Source of the DNA: Xanthostigma xanthostigma
Lineage: Eukaryota > Arthropoda > Insecta > Raphidioptera > Raphidiidae
Length of the DNA stretch: 64,000 bases
Assembly (NCBI GenBank): GCA_963575645.1
Contig: OY754472.1
Coordinates: forward strand, 3,720,001 to 3,784,000
Direction: 5' to 3'
The position numbers were made by a program, and so were the translations under genes. This document shows, in pieces, positions 10,566 to 21,406 of this stretch. Below the pieces are notes generated by a model. It searched no databases, was not told the origin of the DNA, and saw nothing but the letters and a program-made list of their open reading frames with translations. Numbering within the stretch: the stretch's first letter is position 1; each line of letters starts with the position of its first letter.

Positions 10566-11284
10566 GTTTTTGATTGTGTTCCGGACATTAGGTTCAAGTG
10601 GGAAGAGTATAGAAAGACACCGTTTACGGGGGTGCTGCCGTGATTGAACCTGTGTCACGCCGACCGTTCACAGAGAGTTTGCCTCCTGTGTGAACGCACT
10701 TTGAACACTGTGAACAGATCTCATCGTCTCATCCTCCTGTATGCGTGAATAGTGCCGACGACAGGCTCTCGTGGCCGTTAACTGTAAAAGGAGTTGACTC
10801 TTTTATTACGTTCCTCGGTACTTATCCCCGTTGTACCTATATCTGCGAATGTTCTTCCGTGCTACAAGTACTGTTAACTCCACGGCCAACTTGAATATTC
10901 TCAGAAATTACCACCAAAAATGTCAGACCTCTGTGGATATTATAATATTGTTGTTTGTGCAAAATATAATATTTATCCGACGGTCACTGTTAAATAACAA
11001 AAAACATTAAAGAATATACTTACTCGGATAAAGCCGGACATAGTTAGGCTTTTTGATTGCGTTTCCGGCTAAAAAAAAAACGGTGTCCGGCTTTTGTTAG
11101 GCTTTTTACATTTCGCAAACGAGCGAGCGTCGAGCGTGGCCGAGCGCAGGCGAATATGAATAATGATTTTTATTAACTTAAAGAAAAGGGGTTTTGTTTT
11201 GTTTAGATTGTTTTCTATTTTGTTTTGAGAAGTAATAGCAGGTAAATAAGACTCATTTATGCGATTGCCTTTCTTGAAGAATTT
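10566..11284. other. No gene recognised; less AT-rich than surroundings
   Basis: 10600-10900 is unique sequence with more G and C than its neighbours and no repeat matches within the window, but also no long open frame. 11090-11155 has GAGCG-rich sequence. Confidence 0.35.
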
Positions 11285-11535
11285 AAAATGTTGATAAATG
11301 CTTATCTAGAATTTAATTTTGACCGATGACTTTGGCTGATTAGTAATAAAGTACATGTAACTACATCTGATAGAATTTACTCAAAGCAAAGCTATTAGTT
11401 CAGAAGCAAACAAAAAAAAATGTTTTAGTACCAAGTAGCGACATCTGTTACAATTCTCCCAAAGCTATTAGTTCATAAGTAAATCTAGTAGAATTATATC
11501 TATCGCACCCGGGTGAAACCGGGACGGATCGTTAG
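11285..11535 (+). mobile_element. Helitron-like family B, 3' part
   Basis: Shares GCTATTAGTTCAGAAGCAAA, a TAGTACCAAGTAGCGACATC-type block and ATTATATCTATCGCACCCGG with the minus-strand copies at 30523-30925 and 57402-57675. Ends in CCCGGGTGAAACCGGG, a short hairpin, then CGTTAG, a slightly changed CTAG-type terminus. Confidence 0.65.
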
Positions 11536-11891
11536 TAATCTACTAATTTATATCGAACTTGTCAAAAATGACCAACGTATAAAAGAAATAGAGGTGTTCA
11601 AGAAAAGAGCAACAAGCCATATAAATATTACATTGTCGTGATTTCACAGTCGTAGGTAAAACGCGGCTAGAGAAAAGAATAGTTTTCTTTAAAGACAATG
11701 AAAAAGTAATAAATTTACGTAATAGGTTCCGCCTTGTTTAGTTCTTTAACCAACCGAATAAGAACGTTCCGGCCGATTATTTTTGAAATTGAAGATGACA
11801 AGAAGTAGTTCTATAGAACATTTTTACAGCAACCTTACACTATTTATTTATAATTTATTATGCTCTTTTACATTTTCCAAAATATTTAAAC
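11536..11891. other. No gene recognised
   Basis: AT-rich unique sequence. A 64-codon open frame at 11783-11977 runs into the next repeat and has no family features. Confidence 0.4.
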
Positions 11892-12028
11892 TACAGTCTA
11901 ACCTGGATAAGCAAGAGTTCAAGGGACCCCAATCTCTTTTTCGCTTATGGAGGTTTCTCACTAACCCGAGTTTCTAGCTTATAGAGGTACAGGAGTGGCC
12001 TTTCTCACTTATAGGGGTCTATAAAAAT
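11892..12028 (+). mobile_element. Pogo/Tigger-like 5' terminus
   Basis: Begins TACAGTCTAACCTGGATAAG and continues through CAAGGGACCCCAATC, the kind of terminus seen in pogo/Tigger elements. No opposite terminus found nearby. Inference from motif resemblance only. Confidence 0.5.
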
Positions 12029-12060
12029 ACAGCAAATATGTAGTGATAAACATGTAGACG

Positions 12061-12186
12061 ATATTCAAGAGATACTTTTTGTATACAGCCCCAAATATAT
12101 TTAATAAATTACCTACTAGTATTAAATCTGCTGAAAACAAAAATCAATTTATTAAAAGACTAAAAATAATAAAAGCTTATTTTTGA
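12061..12186 (+). pseudogene. Non-LTR retrotransposon ORF2 C-terminal fossil
   Basis: An open frame reads PNIFNKLPTSIKSAENKNQF, then IKRLKIIKAYF and a TGA stop at 12184-12186. The N-x-LP-x-x-I-K-x-A pattern followed by a short basic stretch and stop is how many LINE ORF2 proteins end. Upstream the frame covers only about 40 codons (from 12061), so only the extreme C-terminus remains. It is followed within a few bases by a Helitron-like fragment, which probably truncated the locus. Confidence 0.6.
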
Positions 12187-12191
12187 GATGC

Positions 12192-12379
12192 ATTTTGCAA
12201 CTTTTTTCATTGATGCTCCACTCCTATTAGTCGCAGAGTGATATTATATAGCCTATAGCCTTCCTCAATAAATGAGCTATTCAACAAAAAAAAATGTTTT
12301 TCAATTTGAACCAGTAGTTCCTGAGATTAGCGCGTTCAACAAAACAAACAAACTCTTCAGCTTTATATATTAGTATAGA
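12192..12379 (-). mobile_element. Helitron-like family A, truncated copy
   Basis: Matches the 5' half of the family (minus strand). The plus strand reads CATTGATGCTCCACTCCTA, ATAGCCTTCCTCAATAAAT, CAGTAGTTCCTGAGATTAGC and ends TATTAGTATAGA, the complement of the TCTATACTAATA 5' terminus. The CTAG end is missing. Confidence 0.75.
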
Positions 12380-13092
12380 TGTACTTATTTATGTAAGCTA
12401 TACTTGTATGTTTTTCTTTTATTTTTTGCGTATAATGATAACCGTTCTATTCTATTTTTATCTCGCTACTGCCACAGGACTACCTTTTGTAGCGAAAACA
12501 TATTTATGCATTATATATGAATTAATTATTAATAATAAAATTATTCTTATTGTTATTAATTACCTATACGATCTTCAAGTTTACATTGTAAATGTGTTTT
12601 GAGGTTATGATTTTAAACACAAAATAAATGTGATATATATTGTAATAATATTAAAACAAATAAAGTTTCTCGAACAAAACCTACAATGAGTTGAACGTGC
12701 GTTGGTATTTCGCGTGGGCATATACTAAATCGCTTTACTGCGGTAATCACAGGATTAAAACAAATGATGGTTTTGCATTAATAATGCCGTTTGGGTTGTG
12801 GCATCCACCAACATATTGCACGCTAACTGGAACCTTTACACAAACAAGCTAAGTAAGTAAATACATGTAATTGCATAGCGGATATCCGGCTAACAACATA
12901 ATAGCGTATATTCCCCGTAACATAACTTCCCACCAAAAACTTAAATGTGCAAAAAGAGACCAAGTTCGATATACATACAAAAAAGAATTGAGCTCTACGA
13001 GGGTGCGAAGTTCCACACGCGTCATTTTATGATTGATCTAGTTACCGTCAGATGGATCTAGTTCTAGTTCAACTGGAAAAATTATTTCTTAC
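12380..13092. other. No gene recognised
   Basis: AT-rich. A 64-codon hydrophobic open frame at 12408-12602 is low-complexity in composition and has no supporting start context. Confidence 0.4.
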
Positions 13093-13545
13093 CAGCGACC
13101 CGGCCCGGCTTCGCTCGAATTTGTAGATTGCCACCGTTTTTTCGTCGACTTACGGTGCAAAATTGATATCCACGAAAAGCGCTTAACATTAAAACGGGTA
13201 TAGTAAATTATCCTTAAAAGATAGACATATGCCATCGCGGACTTTTATGTAGACCTATAAAAGAGGAACAATTCCACCATACATTGTTTTTGTTATTTCT
13301 CAAAGGGATTAGGCAGCGTTTTCGATGAAACGGCGTGACTTTTTCCGACATCTTCAACAATCATCGTCATATTTTAACCAATTTACACGAAACATTAATG
13401 AATTATACACATAAACCTTCCTCGTTTATCGCTCTTATATTTAGTGAAAACCGCATGAAAATCCGTTCGGTAGTTTTTGAGTTTATCGCGTTCAGACAGA
13501 CAGACGCGACGGAAGGACTTTGTTTTATAATATGTAGTGATAATT
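13093..13545 (+). repeat. Dispersed repeat (GACCCGGCCCGGCTTCGC family)
   Basis: Starts GCGACCCGGCCCGGCTTCGC and ends with TTCAGACAGACAGACGCG and TTTGTTTTATAATATGTAG. An inverted partial copy is at 44371-44470. The 79-codon open frame at 13335-13574 lies in the repeat and is not a gene. Confidence 0.6.
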
Positions 13546-14011
13546 ATACTTCATTTGTGGATCTCAAAAAGTGAATCACAATTGAAAGTATCAAATAGGT
13601 TACTTGGTGATCCGTGTGTTACAGGTTTAAAACAGAAAATGTTTTTTTTTTCATTTCGCATTTACGAAATCATGATGATACAAATTACAAACACTGAAAT
13701 TCGGACGCCCTGTACAAAATAGTAAAATTTTGGAATTGCCAAAATCGTAAGGTTAGATAATTTCTGAGCTATAAAGAGTAAAACGGCGCCGTTCTTATAT
13801 TTTACAGCGGAGCTGTGTGTTACGTAATATTGTGGAACAGAGGCATAGAAGCGGAACCCAGAGGCACTCCGTTTATATATTATAACAAGCCCATCACGGT
13901 ACCCTGTTTCACTCATTTACATTTTATAGAGCGAAATTGACTAGACTGTTAACAGTAGACGTGTTATCATTGACCATCGTTAACTTATAGATGATACAAC
14001 ATAACCTGGGT
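13546..14011. other. No gene recognised
   Basis: Short open frames on both strands without recognisable features. Confidence 0.4.
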
Positions 14012-14745
14012 CATTCCATGTCAAACCGACCGATAGTTGGACTCGATCCCTTCAGATTTGGAAGAAATTTGGTCAGAAGTTTTCTTTCATCCTATAATGA
14101 AGTTTGATCGACGGAAAAAAATTAGAAATTTTTTTCAAATATTTATTTTTTGGAATTTTTGAAGTTTATTTTTTCAATATCTTGAAAACTATTGTAGTTA
14201 CAAAAATCAACCTTGGTTCATTTTAAAGAGGATATTTGAGGCTACAAAAAAATTTGAAAATTCAAAAAATTGCAAAGTTTTGAAATTTTCAAAATTGAAT
14301 AAATCAAAAAATTATATTTTTTTTTGGCTCAATTTTTTTGTAGACTATACCTGTATCTGTTTTTAAAAGACGCTGAAATATTCAGAGAGGTGTTTTTCTT
14401 TTTTTCGAAAATATGAATTTTGAAAAAAAAACATTTTTTTAAACAAATATTTAATTTCATAATTTTGAGCAATAAGTATCTAATTTAATTTTGTTTCAAA
14501 TTCCAAAAATTCATATCTTCGAAAAAAAGAAAAACACCGCTAAAAATTTCAGGGTCTTTTAAAAACAGATAGAGGTCTACAAAAAAATTGAGCAAAAAAA
14601 TAATATAATTTTTTTATTCATTCTATTTCAAAAATTTTAAAATTTTGCAATTTTTTAATTTTTAATTTTTTTTTTTTTGTAACCCCAAATATCCACTTTA
14701 CAATGAACCAAGGTCGATTTTTGTACGGCTACTGACAATGCTTTC
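14012..14745. repeat. Large imperfect inverted repeat
   Basis: The arm at about 14206-14430 (AAATCAACCTTGGTTCATTT, GGATATTTGAGGCTACAAAA) is mirrored at about 14510-14732 (TTGTAACCCCAAATATCC, AATGAACCAAGGTCGATTTT). The centre is very AT-rich. The left flank carries GTCATTCCATGTCAAACCG. Probably a fold-back element. Confidence 0.75.
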
Positions 14746-15407
14746 CCCAACCCAACATAAGTCAATGGTTAGAATTCTGATATAACTAGCTTAAATTGAA
14801 TTACACTTCCACTCTACAAGTCAACCAAACCATCAACTCTTCTGCCTTTTCGGTGAGTCGTACCAACCTTCGGACATTGTAACCAACAACATCACACGAT
14901 TTTTTCATGGTATTGTCGTTTTTTTTTTCTTTTAATTTTTATTAACATTGTTTACATTTACTTAGCGGTTTTATCGGTTGAGTCCTAAATAATGTTATTT
15001 TATACTTTTCGTAATTTCATTTTTAAAACGCCACAGAATGTGCCGCTCGATTCAATAAAAATGTCCTTTTTGTTATAGAATGCTTTGTTTATTTTTGTTC
15101 TGAACAAACAAAAGAATGTACTTTCAACCGTATAGGATTGCTGCTACAAATTAAGTGATAAAATTTGTTTCGCAAATCCCAGATTTTTATTCGGTTGTTA
15201 GGTTTTTAAAGACGCAACAAAAAACATAATGTTTTTAAAACGTTATAAAACATTTTTTTTCTAAATTGAATGGGTTTTTTTTTCCTAAAGGCTATTGAAC
15301 GAATAATTTTAATATGATAATTGGCCCATAACGGAAATCCAAATAATAGACCACCAAAATAACTTAATTAATGTTTATATAAGAGTCATTATATATTTTA
15401 TGATATT
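14746..15407. other. No gene recognised
   Basis: AT-rich with many T/A runs. No open frame with family features. Confidence 0.45.
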
Positions 15408-15846
15408 GAGAAACGCTGCTAGAAACACTGCTTGGAATTCTGCTGGGTTTGAAGTTGGACTTGACGTCACTGCGGGCTCGTCTGCTAGCTCACAAAATAG
15501 ATTTTAAAATTGGAACAGGGGCTATTTTTCTTACTAGGTCCGCTGCTTGCTCTGAGCAAGAACTAATCAGGAAACAGTATTTTGTCAGTGGGCGACTTGA
15601 ACAAACGCCCACAAACCAACATGGCGTCATTCTGCTCAGTGTCAGACAACAGACACGTTTAGCTCTGAGTTTATGTTTGAACTGCCACAGCGCGCGCACC
15701 AGATTTATTCACAAAACTAGCTTGAAAATACGTCTCGTGTGAAGCGAGCACATATAACAGTAATCAAGAAAACAGCGCTAGAAAACTATAGTAGGCAAAT
15801 CTAGCAAGGAATCTAGCAGCGTTTCTAGTCTCGTCTGCAGCGGCCT
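15408..15846 (+). mobile_element. PIF-like MITE, near-full copy
   Basis: Covers most of the family consensus and ends CTGCAGCGGCCT followed by TTA, the expected 3-bp duplication. The left terminus is worn (AACGCTGCTAGAAACACTGC). Open frames on both strands here are mirror images of the repeat. Confidence 0.7.
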
Positions 15847-16339
15847 TTATTCTAGGCAGGGCCGTAAATTTTGTTTGACTCGTCGTTCGAGACTGTTGTG
15901 TTGTGGGAAGGTATTTTGAGGCATGTGATCGACATCCATGTCTACAGCGAGACATAAAAACTGGAGGATTTTTTGTGCAAAAAAAAGTAAATAAATGTTT
16001 CTGAAAATATAGAAATAATAACAAAAACTCAACTTTTGTCTTTGTATTTACAAATATATTGTTTTTCTCTACTGAAGTAAAGGCTATCATGTTGAAAAAA
16101 AAAAACTGTATAAATGGACATGCTTATTGCTACCTATTGTAATAAAACACATTGTTCAAACCTGAACAAAGCAACAATACGAACAATCTTTTTTAAAACT
16201 GAGGTTAAGATTTTTCCAATTAAAAAGTCGTAATAGAGCGCAGGAAGCAAAAAGCCGTATGAAAGATTCAGCAAGCCTGACTAGCCAACATACAAGTCAA
16301 TCAAAAAATTGAATGACTGATTTTGGAATAAAATACCTC
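15847..16339. other. No gene recognised
   Basis: GCAGGGCCGTAAATTTT at about 15857 resembles hAT-type ends that start CAGGGCC, but no partner end is visible. Confidence 0.35.
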
Positions 16340-16790
16340 TTCATCAATGTGGACTAAAAAGCAAAAACTAATTTTTAAATACAAAGATGTTGGTAGGGAT
16401 AGTAAGTCTCAAATTCGATATGATTTATTTTTTTTATATTCTCATTTTAAGCTTGTTAAAAAAAATGTTAATAAAATCGGTCCGACATGTAACTACAAAT
16501 TTACGGTTATCAGATTTACTTGCGCTATAAGACATTGCTTCTTGTCAAATTTCATGATTCTAAGTCAACGGGAAGTACCCTATAGGTTTTGATTCCCCTG
16601 CTGGTGTCAAAATATGCGGCATAAACGGCCGTATCTTTTGATTGCGTTGGCTTAGAAGTTTTTTTCACAGCTCCAAGGGATTGCAGTCTTGAGTACTTGA
16701 TATCAATTTTAACTTGATACCTCCACGCGTTCCTGAGACAGACAGACAGACGGACAACGAAGTGATCCTATAAAGGTTAGACTCGATTTA
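16340..16790 (+). repeat. Dispersed repeat with CAGACAGACAGACGGAC tail
   Basis: Contains TACGGTTATCAGATTTACTT, AACGGGAAGTACCCTATAGG, AACGGCCGTATCTTTTGATT and the tail GAGACAGACAGACAGACG. From general familiarity this is a repeat widespread in insect genomes; single copy in this window. Confidence 0.55.
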
Positions 16791-17104
16791 AACATATTTC
16801 AAAGAACACAAATTATCTTCGTAGGTCGCCGTTTTCTTGTACGACCCTGAAGTTATCATTGGACGCCTTGTAGACCTCAACTACTAAATCCTATATTCCC
16901 GGTGGACTATAGTGTTCTATCGAACCAGGAAGCCTGTTTAATCAGAAAGGATAATGGGAATGCGGGTTACAAAACTAAGGCACAGCAGTGGCGGCGTAAA
17001 GAGGGGCAGTGGGGGTTGTCTGCACCAATTCACTCGCACTGCCAGAGAATAGTTACAGAAGAATACTCTGCAGACACCAATAAATAAATAGCTACCTACT
17101 CTAT
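16791..17104. other. No gene recognised
   Basis: A 61-codon open frame at 16902-17087 has no recognisable domain. Confidence 0.35.
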
Positions 17105-17112
17105 CTGGATAC

Positions 17113-17669
17113 TAGTGATGTGTCCTCATGACTCTTTATTGGGAGCTGGCTTCGTGCGCTCCGCTCACTAAAAAGAGTCGCTCAGAGCGAGTTGTTCAAA
17201 GGAGCGACACTAGGTACTACGCACTACACAAGAGTGTAGACTGCAGAGGTGTGAACTGTCATCATGCATGCTCAGGAGTCACTAAGCATTGCACAACACA
17301 ATACACACTCACCTCTGAGCTCATTTTAAAATAAAGTATAATAAAAGCTTAACAATAATAATGTTTATTGTTACAATATTATATCTTTATCAACGACGTC
17401 AATGTGAATGGTTTAAGTCACTGTAAACAGTGTGTCATTCAACATTAAACGACTCAGCAAAGATAACTCCGTACGTGCAAAGTTCACTAGTGTCTCTGTG
17501 CCCTGTGCTGTGTGCGCTCTGCAAATGTGCCAATGCAACAGTACAGAACAGCTCAGCACAGTGCAATGGCGCTCGGAGTGAGTCATTCACAAAAAAAAGA
17601 GCGACTCGCTCCGCTCCGAGAAAGGAGTCGTTCATTATGAACGACTCGCTCAGGAGCGACACATCACTA
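17113..17669 (+). mobile_element. hAT-like MITE, family B copy 1
   Basis: Ends TAGTGATGTGTCC and GCGACACATCACTA. CTGGATAC is repeated exactly at 17105-17112 and 17670-17677, an 8-bp hAT-type duplication. The interior has GAGCGA-rich stretches. The same family appears reversed at 22338-22839 and truncated at 53101-53271. No transposase. Confidence 0.9.
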
Positions 17670-17699
17670 CTGGATACTAATATTACCTATATTATGTTA

Positions 17700-17780
17700 A
17701 CTAGCGGTTCGTCCCGATTTCACCCGGATGCGCTAGATATAATTCTACAAAATGTATTTCGTTTGCGGTCCGGCTGATGT
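17700..17780 (-). repeat. Helitron-like family B, 3' end fragment
   Basis: The plus strand reads CTAGCGGTTCGTCCCGATTT, then CACCCGGATGCGCTAGATAT and AAATGTATTTCGTTTGCGG, the terminus of the copies at 30523 and 57402. The element stops there, so it is truncated. Confidence 0.65.
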
Positions 17781-18137
17781 AATATGGATTCGTTTATTTT
17801 TTACGTAAGCACGTTTATTAGGTATTTGTTGTTTTATTTTGGGTGCCAAGTGCCAACCCACGCTACGCCGCCACTGAGGCACAGAGCTCTAGAGATGAAA
17901 AGATGATACAATCAAATCGAATAGCCGCTGGCCACATTGTAAAATCGCCAAATCGGATCAGCGTCCTTTTTGTGCGTGCAATAGGATGGGATTAGAAAAC
18001 TTATACGACTCGGAAACATAAGGAAACTCGAGCTGTAATCAATACTAATCTGTACTAATATTATAAAGAAGCAAAGTCTGTAAGTTCGGATGTAGAAGGT
18101 ATCTAATCTCATTCGATTTCAAAAATGTTTTCACCAA
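17781..18137. other. No gene recognised
   Basis: Unique sequence. A fragment at 18050-18070 (ACTAATATTATAAAG) resembles Helitron-like termini. Confidence 0.35.
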
Positions 18138-18427
18138 TACAGTGTAAACTTCATTTAACGTCACTCGATATAACGACAAACTCCTTAAAACGTCGAAATT
18201 ACTTTACTCCAGTAGGTTTACCTTGTCGCTCATACAATGATACACTCTAAATAACGACAACAATACGTCATCATTAGTAACGTGTTTGTTATTTTGTTGC
18301 TTTGTTGTCGGCATCATGCGTACCGAAAATTCTAATAAATTCGTCCTTTTGTTTGTTGGGATTATCTTAGCTGCGTATCGATAAGTAATCATATTCTTAG
18401 TTGCCCACAAACTTGCAAACTGTGAAC
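18138..18427 (+). mobile_element. Pogo/Tigger-like 5' end
   Basis: Begins TACAGTGTAAACTTCATTTA and continues CGATATAACGACAAACTCC, a pogo/Tigger-type terminus. It leads directly to a transposase-like start codon at 18428. Confidence 0.6.
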
Positions 18428-18481
18428 ATGGCGAGTAAAAGAAAATCGTTGTGTATTGACGAAAAAGTTTTATCAATAACA
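18428..18481 (+). pseudogene. Tigger-type transposase N-terminus, truncated
   Basis: The frame reads MASKRKSLCIDEKVLSIT, which resembles the start of pogo/Tigger transposases: a short basic stretch then a psq-like helix-turn-helix beginning with L-x-x-E-K. The frame becomes unlike a transposase after about 18 residues and stops soon after. No DDE region was found. The terminus upstream supports the identity. The element is long dead. Confidence 0.6.
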
Positions 18482-18540
18482 ATAATTTATTTTGATACTG
18501 ACTGCTTCTCTCATCAAAACCTATAGAGGCTGATCTAGAA

Positions 18541-19028
18541 TCTAGAAAGGCACAAGTAAAGAAAAAATATGAAAAATATTATTTTTTTATTCTAAGTGGA
18601 TTTGTTCAACAATCAAAAACCACATTTAAATGAACCTGTTTACGGTTTTGCTTTTGTGGTCATTTATTCAAAGGAATATAATATTATTGATGCAACGGAA
18701 CCCTCGGTACGTGAGCCAATGTCGCATTTGTCCGGTTTTTTAAATCGCGTTTTTAAAGGTATTTCATAAATCATAGTTTTGAGAAGTACATAACTAAGTA
18801 GCTACCTACATAAATCCTTTTTAACTAAAATCATAAAAAAAAATATATTTTTCTTTGTTTAGTTGAAATCGGGAAAGTCTAGGTTCAAACAAAATAAGGG
18901 TCGGTTAAGGAAAATGTATGTAATATGTAATACTTTTACATTGGTATCGGTGGTTGGGTATGGAAATATACTCTGTCAAAAACGAAATATTACGATACTC
19001 GACGCCAATTTAATGAAGTACATGGGTA
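18541..19028. other. No gene recognised
   Basis: AT-rich, with no features I can support. Confidence 0.4.
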
Positions 19029-19136
19029 CATAAAAAGGTACTCTTCAATAAATAAAATTATCGACCAATTTTTCAGACAAATATATTAACAAAAATATAT
19101 ATCTTCAATAAATAATTGGTCGATAATTTTATTTAA
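19029..19136. repeat. Short fold-back related to 36568-36808
   Basis: AATAAAATTATCGACCAATT faces AATTGGTCGATAATTTTATT across about 50 bp containing ATATATTAACAAAA. This matches the outer arms of the Penelope-like fold-back at 36568-36808, with the centre deleted. It abuts the LTR fragment that follows. Confidence 0.7.
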
Positions 19137-19550
19137 ACACACAAACGAAATCGAACTTCTTAACAGCAATACTAACGTTAACAGAAATAAAACTAATCAA
19201 TTCTGACTAATAAACTTAAAGAACAAGTAATAAAGAATATAGAGTCACTAAATTATGTACACAAAATATTTACAACACAGGAACACAACACAAAGTTTAT
19301 CAGCACACTTGTCTATTAACTATAAGTCATTTATGTAAAACCAGATTTATATAATTGCACTCACTAAAGCTTATTTATCTTCACAGTATAACTGAATAAT
19401 TTATGTCGTAATGCCAGAGCACTTGTATCAACACATGAACAACACGAATAACTGACTGACTGACTCAACCACTCCGCTCGCATTTTATAGCTTCGTCCCA
19501 CGCTTCTCGAATGTTCTGGACGCATCGAGATTCCTTCTTTTACATGTATT
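19137..19550 (-). mobile_element. LTR fragment (minus strand) with promoter
   Basis: Shares ATTATGTACACAAAATATTT, ACAACAC and TTTATATAATTGCACTCA with 63495-63847. Sister fragments at 59634 and 63495 begin TGTAACAAAACTGTTCTAG, which on the minus strand is an LTR end in CA. A TATA box and initiator lie at 19461-19489. No gag or pol sequence is nearby, so this is a solo or truncated LTR. The class could be BEL/Pao or Gypsy; I cannot tell. Confidence 0.6.
19459..19489 (-). promoter_or_regulatory. TATA box and TCAGT initiator of the LTR
   Basis: On the minus strand TATAAAA (19489-19483) is followed by TCAGT (19463-19459), with the initiator A about 28 bases after the first T. That spacing and both motifs match the insect core promoter. 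TCAGTCAGTCAGT gives three overlapping initiator copies. Confidence 0.6.
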
Positions 19551-19824
19551 GATCTCTCGCAGGTTATTCTAAAAAGGTCGGGTCTTTACCTGCTTTCGAT
19601 TGTTATTGTTGTCGTTACTAGAAGATTCTACAGAATCCATAGTCGTCCCAACAAGGGGCACGCAAGACTATTTTGACTTTTCTAGCGCCGCGCCAAAGCT
19701 GCAGACAAAATCAACGGACATAGTCCAGTTCAACATCAAACAAACATCGTACATATGTATTATCGGTATAGGAAGTCTGTTTCATGTAACAGCATTCCAT
19801 ATATTATTTTCGTTTCCTGTAGAT

Positions 19825-20120
19825 TGAGTCCTGCACTGGGTACAATAGAACTGAGAGAAGCACTGCTGCCACTACAGCAAACTGCATTATATATCAAAAA
19901 GGCTCTCTTCTACGTTTTGTACAGATTATTTACCCAGATTTGGTTTTCACATAACCATCGATTTCCTGTACCCGGATGTTGTCATACGCATGTTGATGCG
20001 GAAATATCGGGTTACACGAGAATTTCACGTGAAGAGACAGAAATAATGCGGCATTTACACGACGCTGTTTCAAAAAACCCATACCTTTCGTTTTACCACA
20101 CAAGTGGGGAATGGTACTAG
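19825..20120 (+). CDS. Possible terminal exon or fossil ORF, unknown product
   Basis: An open frame of about 98 codons follows a good acceptor-like sequence (TTTTCGTTTCCTGTAG) and ends in TAG at 20118-20120. The protein would include HNHRFPVPGCCHTHVDAEIS and EETEIMRHLHDAVSKNPYLS. I recognise no domain. Against a real exon: its last 9 or so codons lie inside a dispersed repeat (20095-20210, copy at 42995-43105), and no partner exon is visible. It could equally be a retroelement remnant or chance. Confidence 0.2.
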
Positions 20121-20210
20121 TTTAGGTCAAAATTCACTTTTCATAAAATTTTACAATATCTTTTCGTTTTGAGGTCCCTCGAATCCAAAAAACATATTTT
20201 TGGAAAAACT
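20095..20210 (-). repeat. Dispersed repeat, pair with 42995-43105
   Basis: CACAAGTGGGGAATGGTACT, AGGTCAAAATTCACTTTTCA and ATATCTTTTCGTTTTGAGG recur in reverse complement at 42995-43105. Confidence 0.8.
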
Positions 20211-20224
20211 CTGTTTTATTTATT

Positions 20225-20412
20225 ATATATATTTATTCGGTTCATTTGTTCTTCAGGTAGCAATTCCTCCAAATAAATAGCGATAAATTCAATTCACGAA
20301 ACATCATTATGTTTACTCCAGGTATAAATCTATATTTGTCTTACTTCTATTTATTCGCCAGATAAAATAATAATGGCCGCCACATAGATCATATTACCTA
20401 ACCTATAAACGT
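20225..20412 (-). repeat. Dispersed repeat, pair with 48225-48420
   Basis: GTTCTTCAGGTAGCAATTCC and ATAATGGCCGCCACATAGAT occur in reverse complement at 48225-48420 with scattered differences. Confidence 0.75.
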
Positions 20413-21406
20413 GGAGTATTGTATCTACAATTTGCTCTTATGAATTTATTTATATGTTGTTTATTAACCTTTTGGGAAGTGTATAGTTGTAAAATATTAA
20501 TGATTAGGTTTTGTGTGCAATTGTGTGCATTTTTTGTGAAACTTTTTTTCGAAGCTTACACTAACGCCATCGGTCGGATTTTTGGGTGAACGTTATTAAA
20601 AAAAATAAGCAAGGAGTATAGTGCAGTGTACCTATATTTATTCTTTAACTAACTTTTCTAACTGATAATTTGCTTGGTGAATTGAAAGTAAATTTTATTC
20701 TAACGAATAAATTTGTTCCAAGATTAGTAACTTCTATCTTTAATAGTGTTCGGTGAATATGGGCATTATATAAAAGTAATATAAATGACCCTTATATAAA
20801 AGAAAAAGAATTTCCAAGTTTCAGAATTATACATGTGCACCAATTGAACCCTTGTCATTGAGAAAGGTAAACATATCTCTCAAGACATAACAACCGCATG
20901 TCAATCAGACAATAGTGTTCAGGGGTTAGAAAACTTCGTTATTAATTTATCAACGAAACCACAAAACTATTTTGTTTGCATGTCGTAGCTCGTATTTTAC
21001 CCATTTCAACGGAATTAAGTTTGAAGTCAATATTCGAAATGTCCCACAATGACCTCGGTTAAGGGGCTACACGCAGTTGCAAGACCAAAAAAAAAACTTT
21101 TTTTGCGATTTTTTTTCGAAGAGGGGTTTTCTTTGACAAATACAAGAAGTATTAATAAGAGTAGTGGTAACTTTTAGCTTTAATTCGGCATTTTTTATTT
21201 TTAAAAATATTGATTTACATTACTCCTGCAGACGGTCTCCTGGAGGTTCTTCAATAAAAGGTGCCTGGCGGTGTGCAAGATATCTCCGGTTTGGATTATC
21301 TGAATTATTAGTGGATAGTAATTATATTACTTTAATTTTGTACCTTAATTGCGCCAAAGATTGTCAAAAATCCATCAATCTATAGTACAAATTGTAATGT
21401 AGTAAC
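20413..21406. other. No gene recognised
   Basis: AT-rich unique sequence. A 73-codon open frame at 21164-21385 lacks recognisable features. The last 8 bases are the left target duplication of the next element. Confidence 0.4.

Noticed and set aside
10600..10900. GC-richer stretch considered as an exon or enhancer
   Set aside because: No open frame of useful length and no recognisable regulatory cluster; left as unassigned.
15449..15742. 97-codon frame and overlapping reverse frame
   Set aside because: Both are readings of the PIF-like MITE and recur in its other copies.
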